Under the pieces are notes generated by a model that did not search any database, was not told the origin of the DNA, and saw only the letters and a program-made list of their open reading frames with translations. Shown here piece after piece: positions 1 through 7,666 of a stretch of DNA of 30,362 nucleotides (its first letter is position 1; the number at the start of each line of letters is the position of its first letter). This stretch comes from Terrimonas_B sp041743125. Its GTDB lineage: Bacteria > Bacteroidota > Bacteroidia > Chitinophagales > Chitinophagaceae. The stretch covers positions 1-30,362 of the forward strand of contig JBGTNK010000310.1 of NCBI GenBank assembly GCA_041743125.1, in the 5' to 3' direction. The position numbers and the translations under genes are program-made.

Positions 1-149
1 TTTCCCTGGTTCATGGCTCAAAACAAGCCAAAATATTCGGGCTGCGTTCAAATCGTCACCGCCTTAAAATCACTTCAAATGCAGGCCAATCAAGAATTTC
101 AAAGAACTTTATTTATTCTAAACGAGACGTTAATGAAATAAAGAAATAA
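1..149 (+). other. Possible 3' end of an upstream gene, frame uncertain
   Basis: Two plus-strand frames are open from the window edge. One ends at TAA 139-141, the other at TAA 147-149. The second encodes a very basic tail ending in YSKRDVNEIKK, which faintly resembles the last strand and helix of excisionase/MerR-like helix-turn-helix proteins. That resemblance is too short to name a family. The first frame gives an unremarkable peptide ending NETLMK. The start lies outside the window, so neither frame can be confirmed. Confidence 0.25.
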
Positions 150-159
150 AAAAAATTCA

Positions 160-948
160 TTGCCAATTTTTATCTGGTATATTCTTTCGGGGATCATAAT
201 ACTATCCGTGGCAGCTTATTTTCTGCAGGAGCGGTTCATTTTTAAACCGGAAAAATTAAAGAAAGACTTCACATTCAAATATGACATTCCATTCAGCGAA
301 TATTTTTTTGATATAGCACCCGGGGTTTGCATTAATGGTTTACACTTTAAAAGGGAAAATCCCTCAGGCCTCATTCTTTACTTTCATGGTAATACAAGGA
401 GTATAAAAGGTTGGGCAAAATATGCGCTTGACCTATACCGGTATAATTATGATGTGATATTAGTAGACTACCGGGGCTTTGGCAAAAGCACCGGCAAAAG
501 AAATGAGAAAGAAATGTTAAGTGATATGCAGTTTGTTTATGACTCACTCCTAAAAGAATATGACGAACAGCACCTGATCGTTTATGGCCGGAGCATGGGT
601 AGCGGATTCGCTACAAAAATTGCATCAGACAATAAGCCCCGCTACCTGATATTAGATGCTCCCTATTACAGTTTTCTGAAAGTAGTTGAACGGTTTTTAC
701 CTATACTACCAGTACGTTTTGTATTACGTTTCCATCTCCGTACGGATAAATGGCTGCCTAATGTGAATTGCCACACCTATATTCTTCATGGCACCAGGGA
801 TTGGTTGATACCAGTCAGGCACAGCGAAAGACTGCAAAAGATAGACCCACAAAAAATTACGCTTATTCGTATTCATGGGGGTGGTCATAATAATCTTCCG
901 GATTTTGACGAGTACCATCAATTTGTGAGGGACATACTACAATACTAA
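160..948 (+). CDS. Membrane-anchored alpha/beta hydrolase (BEM46/YfhR-like), copy 1
   Basis: A serine hydrolase of the alpha/beta fold, 262 residues. Residues 3-22 form a hydrophobic N-terminal anchor, so the catalytic domain should face the periplasm. Visible motifs are the oxyanion-hole YFHGN (74-78), DYRGFGKSTGKR (103-114), the nucleophile elbow GRSMGSG with Ser145, Asp214 in HGTRDWLIP, and His243 in GGGHNN. This is a complete Ser-Asp-His triad. The start is TTG at 160: an in-frame TAA lies 18 bp upstream, and no in-frame ATG occurs before residue 119. Acyl esterase or thioesterase activity is plausible, but the substrate is unknown. A paralogue lies at 2752-3585. The two share GFGKSTGKR, PYYS and HGTxDxxIPxxHSxRL, which suggests a local duplication. 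Confidence 0.85.
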   Translation: MPIFIWYILSGIIILSVAAYFLQERFIFKPEKLKKDFTFKYDIPFSEYFFDIAPGVCINGLHFKRENPSGLILYFHGNTRSIKGWAKYALDLYRYNYDVILVDYRGFGKSTGKRNEKEMLSDMQFVYDSLLKEYDEQHLIVYGRSMGSGFATKIASDNKPRYLILDAPYYSFLKVVERFLPILPVRFVLRFHLRTDKWLPNVNCHTYILHGTRDWLIPVRHSERLQKIDPQKITLIRIHGGGHNNLPDFDEYHQFVRDILQY

Positions 949-1044
949 ATCCCGGATTTTATAAGGTTGTTAAGTTTTCTCTAAATCCTTAAAAGGCTTA
1001 TAACATCCTTTTACGATGCACGTCAAATATTGAAATGGAATTAT

Positions 1045-2190
1045 ATGAAACTGAAACTTTACTCCTTTTTCTTTTTTACCTGTGTTTTATTTTTCTCCTG
1101 TAAAACAGCCGGGAAATTATACCAGGCCGGGCAATATGATGAAGCAGTTGCCATGGCTGCAAAAAAGTTATGCAAGAAACCAAATGATCAGTCAACCCTC
1201 AACCTGTTAACAAACGCCTATCGGTATGCAGTAGAAGAACATGAAAGCAGGATACGTAATTTATCCAATAGCAGTTCAGACCTGCGTTGGGAAAATATTT
1301 ATTTCGAGTATATCAGACTTCAGAATTTGTATACCGCCATCCGCCGATCTCCCTCTGTCTATGAAATTGTAAAACCCACGGACTATTCTTCTTATATTAT
1401 CACTTATAAAGAGGAAGCCGGCAATGCCCGTTTTGAGAGAGGATTGGAGTTACTGGATGAAAATAATAAACAGAGTTCCAGGGCAGCCTATGCTGAATTT
1501 CAGAAAGCCCTGGCATTAAAACCCGGTGATCTTTCTATTAAAAGAAGGTTGGAAGAAGCTTATACCAACGCCGTTACCAATATAATTGTACTTCCACTTT
1601 CCCGTTATAGTTTCCAATATGGTTCTTACAATTTTGATTATCAAAATTTCAATTACCACCTTCTGCATTATCTCAAAAATAATAACCGAAATACGTTTGC
1701 CCGGTTTCAATCCCAAAATGATTTGGATTACCGGGAAATAAGACCCGCTAATTTTGTGGAAATGAGATTTAGTGATGTAAATGTTGGACAATATCGTGAT
1801 CAGCGAAATATAAAGGAAGTCTCCAAACAAGTGGTTTCAAAAGAAATTGTTATTAACAAAGATTCTGTAGTTAAGGAATATATTACTGTTAGAGCCAAAA
1901 TAACTACAACTACAAGAGTGGTAAAAGCTGATGGACTCTTACAAGTTACCATTCGTGACGCTAATGAACGGCGGATGTGGAGTGATACCTACCGGGGAGA
2001 TTATGGCTGGTCGGCCACATATGCAACGTATACAGGTGAAGAAAGAGCTTTGAGTGAAGACGACAAAAGGTTAATTTCTCAAAGGGAACAATGGCCGCCT
2101 TCAAATGATGAAATCATCAGGATCATCATGGAAGATATACGCAGAAAAACGGAATGCGGTATCAGTGATTATTTTAATCTTCGCAACTGA
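1045..2190 (+). CDS. TPR-containing lipoprotein of unknown function
   Basis: Starting at ATG 1045, the protein has a basic and strongly hydrophobic leader (about residues 1-18) ending LFFSC, which reads as a Bacteroidota lipobox with Cys19. A TTG at 1030 would add five residues and is less likely. After the Cys, KLYQAGQYDEAVAMAAKKLCKKPNDQSTLNLL is a tetratricopeptide-like helix pair. A second such unit appears further on (ARFERGLELLDENNKQSSRAAYAEFQKAL, followed by a loading-type ALKPGD). The C-terminal half is mixed alpha/beta and aromatic-rich, with no motif I recognise. The protein probably sits at the outer membrane or periplasmic face as a scaffold. It follows hydrolase copy 1 by 96 bp on the same strand. 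Confidence 0.7.
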   Translation: MKLKLYSFFFFTCVLFFSCKTAGKLYQAGQYDEAVAMAAKKLCKKPNDQSTLNLLTNAYRYAVEEHESRIRNLSNSSSDLRWENIYFEYIRLQNLYTAIRRSPSVYEIVKPTDYSSYIITYKEEAGNARFERGLELLDENNKQSSRAAYAEFQKALALKPGDLSIKRRLEEAYTNAVTNIIVLPLSRYSFQYGSYNFDYQNFNYHLLHYLKNNNRNTFARFQSQNDLDYREIRPANFVEMRFSDVNVGQYRDQRNIKEVSKQVVSKEIVINKDSVVKEYITVRAKITTTTRVVKADGLLQVTIRDANERRMWSDTYRGDYGWSATYATYTGEERALSEDDKRLISQREQWPPSNDEIIRIIMEDIRRKTECGISDYFNLRN

Positions 2191-2310
2191 TCCGGATTTT
2201 TGGGCATAAAGTTGTAGCCTGAAAGTTCTTTTTCGTTTTATGATTGAATTTTTAACCGGTGCATATACACCCTGATTTTCCTTAATTTCATGTTTCATAT
2301 TTAAAAATTT

Positions 2311-2715
2311 ATGAAAGAATACAATCGTCGCCAGTTCATTGCGTCAGCCTCTGTTTTAGCAGCTGCACCTGCCGTTATCGGTGAAGCAGGTTCAACAAGC
2401 AAATCACCTTCCCTGGTACATCATGTTTTTTTCTGGTTAAAAAATCACGGATCTGAAAAGGACCGTAACCTGTTAGTAGAAGGACTCAAGACCTTAAAAG
2501 CGATAAAAGAAATAAAACAACTGCTTATCGGAACACCAGCCTCTACAGAAAAAAGGGATGTTGTTGATAATAGTTTTGACGTATCAGAACTCATGTATTT
2601 TGATAATACCGAAGCGCAACTCGCTTACCAGGTTCACCCTATACATAAAGCTTTCGTTGAAAAATACAGTCATCTATGGGAAAAAGTCATTGTCTATGAT
2701 ATGCAGGTTATCTGA
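2311..2715 (+). CDS. Exported Dabb-family (stress-responsive alpha/beta barrel) protein
   Basis: A 134-residue protein with a twin-arginine-type leader (NRRQFIA, then SASVLAAAPAVIG). It is followed by a compact ferredoxin-like domain: the LVHHVFFWLKN first strand, the LLxGLKTLKAIKEIKQLLIGTPAS helix and strand, a YFDNTEAQLAYQVHPIHKAFVEKYSHLWEKVIVYDM ending. This layout matches the Dabb family (PF07876), where HHVxxWLK and the HPxHxxF segment are typical. Family members are small dimeric barrels with diverse or unknown activities. An exported version was probably recruited to the envelope. Its stop lies 36 bp before hydrolase copy 2, so the two are likely cotranscribed. The domain is called by pattern only. 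Confidence 0.8.
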   Translation: MKEYNRRQFIASASVLAAAPAVIGEAGSTSKSPSLVHHVFFWLKNHGSEKDRNLLVEGLKTLKAIKEIKQLLIGTPASTEKRDVVDNSFDVSELMYFDNTEAQLAYQVHPIHKAFVEKYSHLWEKVIVYDMQVI

Positions 2716-2751
2716 TTTCAGAAAGTCTTTCTCCTCCCGCTGGGTTTCTGA

Positions 2752-3585
2752 ATGGAAATGTTGAGCATGGAAAAAACCACCTTTCGGAAAATAATAAAAT
2801 GGCTTGCCATATCACTATCTGTTTATTTACTGATGGCTCTGGCATTATTTTTATTGCAGGAGAATTTATTATTTCGATCACAGCGTTTATCCCCAGATTA
2901 TGTTTTCAATATTTCTATTCCGCATAAAGAGATCTTATTGCCGGTAAATAATAGGAAGAACCTGAGCATTGTGCAATTTACCGTACCTGATTCTGTCTGT
3001 AAAGGAGTGGTCCTTTATTTCCATGGTAACAAAAAAAATATAGAACGATATGCTCCTTTCGCTAACAACTTTACGGATAATCATTATGAAGTATGGATGA
3101 TAGATTATCCTGGTTTTGGAAAAAGTACGGGCAAACGATCCGAACAAATAATGTACGAAGACGCTTCACTTCTTTATCAAATGGCCCGTTCCAGGTTTTC
3201 AAAAGATAGCATCGTCATTTATGGAAAATCGCTGGGTACCGGGGTGGCCTCCTGGCTGGCTTCTGTGAAAGATTGCAAAAGCCTGGTATTGGAAACCCCA
3301 TACTACAGTATGGATGCGCTGTTGCACCATTATACCAAAATATTTCCTGTCAACTGGCTGAGCAAATATCATTTTCCCACCTACCGGTATTTTGAAAAGA
3401 TAGAAGTACCTGTGATCCTATTTCATGGAACCAATGACGGTGTAATTCCTTATAACCATTCCCTGAGACTAGCGAAGAAAAATAAAAGAGCGAAATTAAT
3501 TCCGGTTGAGGGAGGGAGGCACAATGACCTTAATCATTTTTCTTTGTTTCAGCAGCAGCTAGATTCCGTATTGCAGGCACCCTGA
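2752..3585 (+). CDS. Membrane-anchored alpha/beta hydrolase (BEM46/YfhR-like), copy 2
   Basis: A 277-residue paralogue of the hydrolase at 160-948. A transmembrane segment at about 15-36 is followed by the alpha/beta hydrolase domain: YFHGN (89-93), DYPGFGKSTGKR (118-129), GKSLGTG with nucleophile Ser160, Asp229 in HGTNDGVIP, and His257 in GGRHND. ATG codons at 2752, 2758 and 2767 are all possible starts. The last (MEKTTFRK) gives the cleanest leader and would remove five residues. The stop is only 4 bp from the stop of the convergent oxyR, leaving no room for a separate terminator. The physiological substrate cannot be read from the sequence. Confidence 0.87.
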   Translation: MEMLSMEKTTFRKIIKWLAISLSVYLLMALALFLLQENLLFRSQRLSPDYVFNISIPHKEILLPVNNRKNLSIVQFTVPDSVCKGVVLYFHGNKKNIERYAPFANNFTDNHYEVWMIDYPGFGKSTGKRSEQIMYEDASLLYQMARSRFSKDSIVIYGKSLGTGVASWLASVKDCKSLVLETPYYSMDALLHHYTKIFPVNWLSKYHFPTYRYFEKIEVPVILFHGTNDGVIPYNHSLRLAKKNKRAKLIPVEGGRHNDLNHFSLFQQQLDSVLQAP

Positions 3586-3589
3586 AACA

Positions 3590-4525
3590 TTATATGGGTA
3601 AGACATGTACGGCTTTGTTTTTCCTGATCTTATCGGGAACGGCGGCAATTATTTCTTTTTTTAAGATTTCTACTAACGCTTTTTTAACAAAATCACGGTG
3701 AACTACAAGGCTAACCTCCCGCATCGGTGCCGGCCTTTTAAACTGTCTCAATTGGCTTTGTTGTTTTCCGGTTAATTCCATACTTGCCAGCTCCGGCAGT
3801 ATGGTTATACCGTCACTTAATTCTACCATCCGTCGCAAGGTATCAATGCTGCCTGCTTCGTATTCGAATGAATGACTTTCTTTCCCTGCCTTTTTTAATT
3901 CGCAAAGATTCATGATCTGTGATCGAAAACAATGGCCCTCTTCCAAAAGCCATAATTTTTGGGGATCGATATCCTGGGCAAGAACATAATTTTTCTTGAA
4001 ATCATTGTTTCTTTTTGACACAAATACTAATAGCTCTTCATAAAAAAGTATATGCTCTTTTACACCCTGTTCCTGCAAAGGCGTTACCAATATACCTGTA
4101 TCAATGCTTCCTTCTTTAAGACGGTTTATCATTTGCTCAGTCATCATCTCATTCACAATTAATTTTACATGGGGATATTTTTTGGTGAACCGCTGGGCAA
4201 AAAGAGGCAACAGATAAGGGGCCAGCGTAGGAATAATTCCCACTTTCAATTCTCCGCTGATGATTCCTTTCCGGGTATGAAGTATTTCATTCAGGCAATC
4301 CCTTTCTGCCAAAATTTTTTTTGCCTGGTCAATAATGGAAAGACCGGTCTCTGTAGGCACAACGGGTTGTTTACTGCGGTCAAAAATCTTAAATCCCAGC
4401 TCCTGTTCTAATTTATGTATCTGCATACTCAGGGTCGGTTGAGTAACAAAACAGTTAGCTGCGGCCAGTGCAAAATGCCTGAACCTGTCAAGCGCTACCA
4501 CATATTCCAGTTGAATCAATGTCAT
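3590..4525 (-). CDS. oxyR: Hydrogen-peroxide-sensing LysR-type regulator OxyR
   Basis: A 311-residue LysR-family regulator. The N-terminal winged helix-turn-helix spans about residues 1-60 (RHFALAAANCFVTQPTLSMQIHKLEQELGFKIFDR). A periplasmic-binding-type sensor domain follows from about residue 90. The OxyR-specific signature is present: EGHCFRSQIMNLCE, with cysteines at 199 and 208. These are the spacing and the numbering of the redox pair in Escherichia coli OxyR, where a disulfide between them activates catalase and peroxidase genes. The protein should therefore sense peroxide in the cytoplasm. No catalase or Ahp gene lies in this window. An inverted repeat 15 bp upstream of the start may be its own operator. 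Confidence 0.93.
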   Translation of the reverse strand: MTLIQLEYVVALDRFRHFALAAANCFVTQPTLSMQIHKLEQELGFKIFDRSKQPVVPTETGLSIIDQAKKILAERDCLNEILHTRKGIISGELKVGIIPTLAPYLLPLFAQRFTKKYPHVKLIVNEMMTEQMINRLKEGSIDTGILVTPLQEQGVKEHILFYEELLVFVSKRNNDFKKNYVLAQDIDPQKLWLLEEGHCFRSQIMNLCELKKAGKESHSFEYEAGSIDTLRRMVELSDGITILPELASMELTGKQQSQLRQFKRPAPMREVSLVVHRDFVKKALVEILKKEIIAAVPDKIRKNKAVHVLPI

Positions 4526-4539
4526 CCTATAGATTTTAA

Positions 4540-4567
4540 CTATGAGATTATAAAATTAATCAAATAG
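4540..4567. promoter_or_regulatory. Probable OxyR/LysR operator: interrupted inverted repeat
   Basis: The arms are CTATGAGATTA and TAATCAAATAG with a 6-nt spacer (TAAAAT). Nine of 11 positions are complementary, and CTAT/ATAG sit at the outer ends. Known OxyR sites are built from ATAG/CTAT-type elements, and LysR-type regulators commonly bind such repeats just upstream of their own gene. The site lies 15-42 bp before the oxyR ATG, so it would overlap a promoter and suit autoregulation. No binding data can be inferred. Confidence 0.45.
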
Positions 4568-4638
4568 GTTTATAAACTCCCTGGCGATAGCACGAGGCTT
4601 AGGTATAAATCCTGAAAACGCTATGCCGAAACAACACG

Positions 4639-4672
4639 AAAAAAAAACACCTGAAATGGTTTAACAGGTATT
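4639..4672 (-). terminator. Rho-independent terminator downstream of the LD-carboxypeptidase gene
   Basis: Read on the minus strand, AATACCTG and CAGGTGTT form an 8-bp stem with one G-U pair around an 11-nt loop. A run of T follows directly (nine A on the plus strand, 4639-4647). It lies about 50 bp beyond the LD-carboxypeptidase stop and before oxyR, so it should insulate the two genes. Confidence 0.75.
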
Positions 4673-4687
4673 AGAATTCAAAGCAAT

Positions 4688-4718
4688 AAACCGTTCGGGT
4701 AACAGATCCGGGCGGTTT
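4688..4718. terminator. Hairpin directly after the LD-carboxypeptidase stop, possible terminator
   Basis: AAACCGTTCGG and CCGGGCGGTTT pair over 11 bp with a 9-nt loop. Two of the pairs are G-U in a plus-strand RNA but become C-A mismatches in a minus-strand RNA, so the hairpin is stronger on the strand opposite the gene. It touches the stop codon of the minus-strand LD-carboxypeptidase gene. It could be a first, weaker terminator ahead of the one at 4639-4672 or an RNA-stabilising 3' hairpin. Confidence 0.45.
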
Positions 4719-4720
4719 TA

Positions 4721-5632
4721 TTATTCTTCCAATAGAACTTTATTCTTTCCTACTTTTAATTTATAGCCAGCGCCGATCTTCAAAGCGTAGTTCTCTTTAT
4801 CATGACTGACCGGGAAACCAAAACAAACAGGAAAATTATATTCTTTCATTACATCCTTAATAAGTTCATATACTGCTTTTCCAAAAGGCCGGTCTGTATC
4901 CTTCATATCAGTGAATCCGCCAATGATCAACCCGGCTAATTTGGATAATTTACCACTTCGTTTTAGTTGATAAAACATCCGGTCCACATTATAGAGGTAT
5001 TCGCCAATATCTTCAATAAATAAAATACGGCCTCTTGTTTTCAAATCAGAATCCGTTCCCACAACATTCGCCAGCAAAGCCAGGTTGCCACCCACCAATT
5101 CACCAATAGCCTCGCCGGTACGGTTAAGTTCATTTGGTTCACAGCTATATTTAGCCCACTTACCTTCTAATGCATTCTTTAATGATTGTACATACTTGTT
5201 TAAATATCCGGCATCATTAAAGGCAGCCGCCATAGGGGCATGCAATGAAGAAATATAATAATTGGAATAAAGATGTGTATGCAAAACAGTGATATCACTG
5301 TAGCCAATAATCCATTTCGGTTGTTTTCTAAATTTTTTAAAATTGATATGATCAATGATTCTTCCCATACCGTAGCCGCCTCTTGCGCACAGTAAAGCCT
5401 GCACTTCATCATCATCCATCATTTGCTGAAAGTCATCCAATCTTTCTTCGTCGGTTCCTGAGAAATAATTAGCAGAATCGCTGCCTACTGTCCTTCCAAT
5501 TTTTACTTTATAACCCCATTCCTCTTGTAACACCCGGATACATTCATTTACTTTTTCCATTGCCATATACCCGGCCGGACAAATGATCCCAATGGTATCA
5601 CCTTTTTTTAAATACGGGGGAGTTTTGATCAT
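4721..5632 (-). CDS. LD-carboxypeptidase, peptidase family S66
   Basis: A 303-residue member of family S66 (MccF/LdcA fold). LdcA enzymes cleave the L-Lys/DAP-D-Ala bond of murein tetrapeptides during cell-wall recycling. The N-terminal strand LKKGDTIGIICPAG, the CARGGYGMGRIID segment, GYSD with nucleophile Ser112, ELVGGNLALL, FIEDIGE with catalytic Glu207, and FPVSHDKENYALKIG with His277 are all present and in family order. No signal peptide is visible, so it should act in the cytoplasm on recycled muropeptides. The related self-immunity MccF branch cannot be excluded by eye, but the plain context favours a recycling role. It lies 105 bp downstream of the amidase on the same strand. Confidence 0.92.
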   Translation of the reverse strand: MIKTPPYLKKGDTIGIICPAGYMAMEKVNECIRVLQEEWGYKVKIGRTVGSDSANYFSGTDEERLDDFQQMMDDDEVQALLCARGGYGMGRIIDHINFKKFRKQPKWIIGYSDITVLHTHLYSNYYISSLHAPMAAAFNDAGYLNKYVQSLKNALEGKWAKYSCEPNELNRTGEAIGELVGGNLALLANVVGTDSDLKTRGRILFIEDIGEYLYNVDRMFYQLKRSGKLSKLAGLIIGGFTDMKDTDRPFGKAVYELIKDVMKEYNFPVCFGFPVSHDKENYALKIGAGYKLKVGKNKVLLEE

Positions 5633-5737
5633 GAATTAATTATTGTACTATGAATTACACCTGTTTTCCTGAATACTGTTCAGAAATTTTCGTGGTAAAG
5701 AATATTTTTTTTATTACCTAAAAACCAGCTAAGGAAT

Positions 5738-7372
5738 TTAACTCTCAATAGTTTTTAAAAATTTTGGAGCTGCTCTTTTTTTTGATGCCTGTTCATATGC
5801 ATAAGCAATTGTCAACAACTCACCTTCTTTATAAGCGCCGGCAATAAAGGAAAGACCAACCGGAAGTTCATGCACGTTACCCATTGGAACAGTAATATGG
5901 GGGTAGCCTGCCATAGCAGCCGGAGGACAAAAATAAAATCCCGTTCCATAATCTCCGTTGACAAGATCAATGCAATTGGCTGGCCCTATGCTGGTGCCAG
6001 CTATTGCATCCAGTTTTTGATCACGCATCAAATCGTCTATTATTTTCCGGGATCCAAGTGTTGATCTCAATGCATCTATGTATTCTTTGCTATCCAATCC
6101 ACCTTTGGCTTCACTGCTCTCCAATGTTTCCTGCTTAAACCAGGGCATTGCTTTTGCTTCATTGTTTTTATTAAAGGCAATAACTTCTGCCAATGATTTT
6201 ACTCCTGCACCGGCTGTTGTAAGATACCGGTTGAGCCCATCCTTAAACTCATATTGTAAAACTGCAAACTCATCATCCCCCAACTTATTAGTTTGCTTTA
6301 ATAATTCCACTTCAACAATTGTTGCCCCTTTGCTCTTTAATATTTCTATAGCCTGTTTATAAAGGCCAGCCACTCCCTCATGTCCTTTCAAAAAAGATTT
6401 TTCAATGCCAATTCTTTTACCCTCCAAACCATTACTATCCAAAAACTGTGTGTAATCTTTTTTTACCTTATCCCTGCTTTCACTTGTTATTGTATCCGCT
6501 TCATCAATACCTGCCAGCAACGCTAATAATATGGCTGCATCTTTTACCGTTCTTGCCATAGGGCCCGCGGTATCTTGCGTTTTTGAAATAGGTATAATGC
6601 CGGTGCGACTCCATAGACCAACGGTTGGTTTTATACCCACGATACCATTGAAAGAAGAAGGGGCAATAATTGATCCGTCCGTTTCGGTACCGATAGCAAT
6701 CGTACAAAGATTAGCTGCTACAGCTACACCTGAGCCCGAACTGGAACCACAGGGGTTACGGTTTAACACACACGGATTTTTTGTTTGCCCTCCCCTGCTA
6801 CTCCATCCGCTGGATGACCTGTTTGACCTGAAATTGGCCCATTCACTCAGGTTTGTTTTTCCTAATAGCACCGCACCGGCTGCTCTCAATTTCTTTATAA
6901 TAAAGGCATCATTGTTTGCCCGATGTCCTTCTAATGCCAGGGACCCGGCGGTTGTCATCATTTTATCGGCCGTATCTATATTATCCTTTATTAAAACCGG
7001 AATGCCGTGAAGCTTACTGCGCACCTTGCCTGCCTTTCTTTCCTTATCCATTTCATCAGCTATCATAACAGCGTCCGGATTTATTTCTATCACTGCATTT
7101 AGTGCATAACCATTTTTATCAATAGTATCGATGCGTTTCAAATATAACTCCGTAACAGACCGGGATGAATAAGCGCCACTTTCCATATTTTTTTGCAATT
7201 CATCAATTGTAATTTCATTTAACTCAAACTCATCCGGCATGGTTTGACCTTCGTGGCTGGTATTAATTTCGTTTGTAGGTTTTACAAGTGACTGGCATGA
7301 ACCTAGACCAAGCGATCCTAAGACCAGCCCCGTCGTTGTACTACGCTTCAAAAATTTTCTCCTGTTTATCAT
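5738..7372 (-). CDS. Secreted amidase-signature-family enzyme, probable lipoprotein
   Basis: A 544-residue amidase-signature hydrolase. The leader NRRKFLKR is twin-arginine-like. It runs into GLVLGSLGLGSC, where Cys26 forms a lipobox, so the enzyme is likely exported folded and lipid-anchored. The catalytic Ser-cisSer-Lys triad is visible: Lys129 in GIPVLIKDNIDT, Ser210 in NPCGSSSGSG, and Ser234 in TETDGSIIAPS. The 24-residue distance between the two serines is the same as in GatA. Domain size and the C-terminal HITVPMG and PVGLSFIAGAYKEG segments are typical. GatA function is ruled out by export and by the absence of gatB/gatC. Substrates in the family range from peptide amides to aryl amides and cannot be chosen here. 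Its start faces ppsA across a 294-bp divergent region. Confidence 0.88.
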   Translation of the reverse strand: MINRRKFLKRSTTTGLVLGSLGLGSCQSLVKPTNEINTSHEGQTMPDEFELNEITIDELQKNMESGAYSSRSVTELYLKRIDTIDKNGYALNAVIEINPDAVMIADEMDKERKAGKVRSKLHGIPVLIKDNIDTADKMMTTAGSLALEGHRANNDAFIIKKLRAAGAVLLGKTNLSEWANFRSNRSSSGWSSRGGQTKNPCVLNRNPCGSSSGSGVAVAANLCTIAIGTETDGSIIAPSSFNGIVGIKPTVGLWSRTGIIPISKTQDTAGPMARTVKDAAILLALLAGIDEADTITSESRDKVKKDYTQFLDSNGLEGKRIGIEKSFLKGHEGVAGLYKQAIEILKSKGATIVEVELLKQTNKLGDDEFAVLQYEFKDGLNRYLTTAGAGVKSLAEVIAFNKNNEAKAMPWFKQETLESSEAKGGLDSKEYIDALRSTLGSRKIIDDLMRDQKLDAIAGTSIGPANCIDLVNGDYGTGFYFCPPAAMAGYPHITVPMGNVHELPVGLSFIAGAYKEGELLTIAYAYEQASKKRAAPKFLKTIES

Positions 7373-7666
7373 AAGATCAAAATTGAAAAATGCTTTAGGT
7401 TCCCCAATAATTTCTTTCCTTGTAAAGATATTAATCGCACAAACTCCAGACTAAGCAAACATCGGAGAATTAATTGGAAATGGAGGTAATTCCTGCGATA
7501 TTTCCCCCACACACTTCACTTTATTGAATCACCTGGTACTGATTTTCATAAATAGTTCTTCCAGGTTGGGCCTAGTTGCATTAATCCAACCTTTCTATTA
7601 ATTTGTGTTAGTTCTGAGAAGAACTCCGATTGCCGTATACTTTTATTTGCCAAAATTAACGACCGT
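7373..7666. other. Divergent intergenic region between the amidase gene and ppsA
   Basis: About 294 bp without a credible reading frame, which must hold promoters for both genes. I see no fully convincing -33/-7 pair for either gene. Partial -7-like matches are TACTTTTA at 7638 (plus) and TATCTTTA reading minus near 7428-7435. An inverted repeat (AGGTTGG, 16 nt, CCAACCT) lies at 7563-7592. Confidence 0.6.
7563..7592. repeat. Inverted repeat upstream of ppsA
   Basis: The perfect 7-bp arms AGGTTGG and CCAACCT are separated by 16 nt, about 75 bp before the ppsA start. It could be an operator or a leader hairpin. A chance occurrence of arms this short is also possible. Confidence 0.3.

Noticed and set aside
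41..61. TTCAAATC followed by ACCGCC, reminiscent of a tRNA T-loop and acceptor end
   Set aside because: The flanking bases do not form a T-stem and no other tRNA arms are present upstream.
2258..2271. GGTG CATATA CACC hairpin before the Dabb gene
   Set aside because: The stem is only 4 bp, with no T run and no match to a known operator.
6531..7010. Plus-strand open frame of 159 codons inside the amidase gene
   Set aside because: It is antisense to a gene with a complete catalytic triad and has no family features of its own.
5738..7372. Amidase considered as GatA of the tRNA amidotransferase
   Set aside because: It has an export leader with a lipobox, and gatB and gatC are absent from the surroundings.
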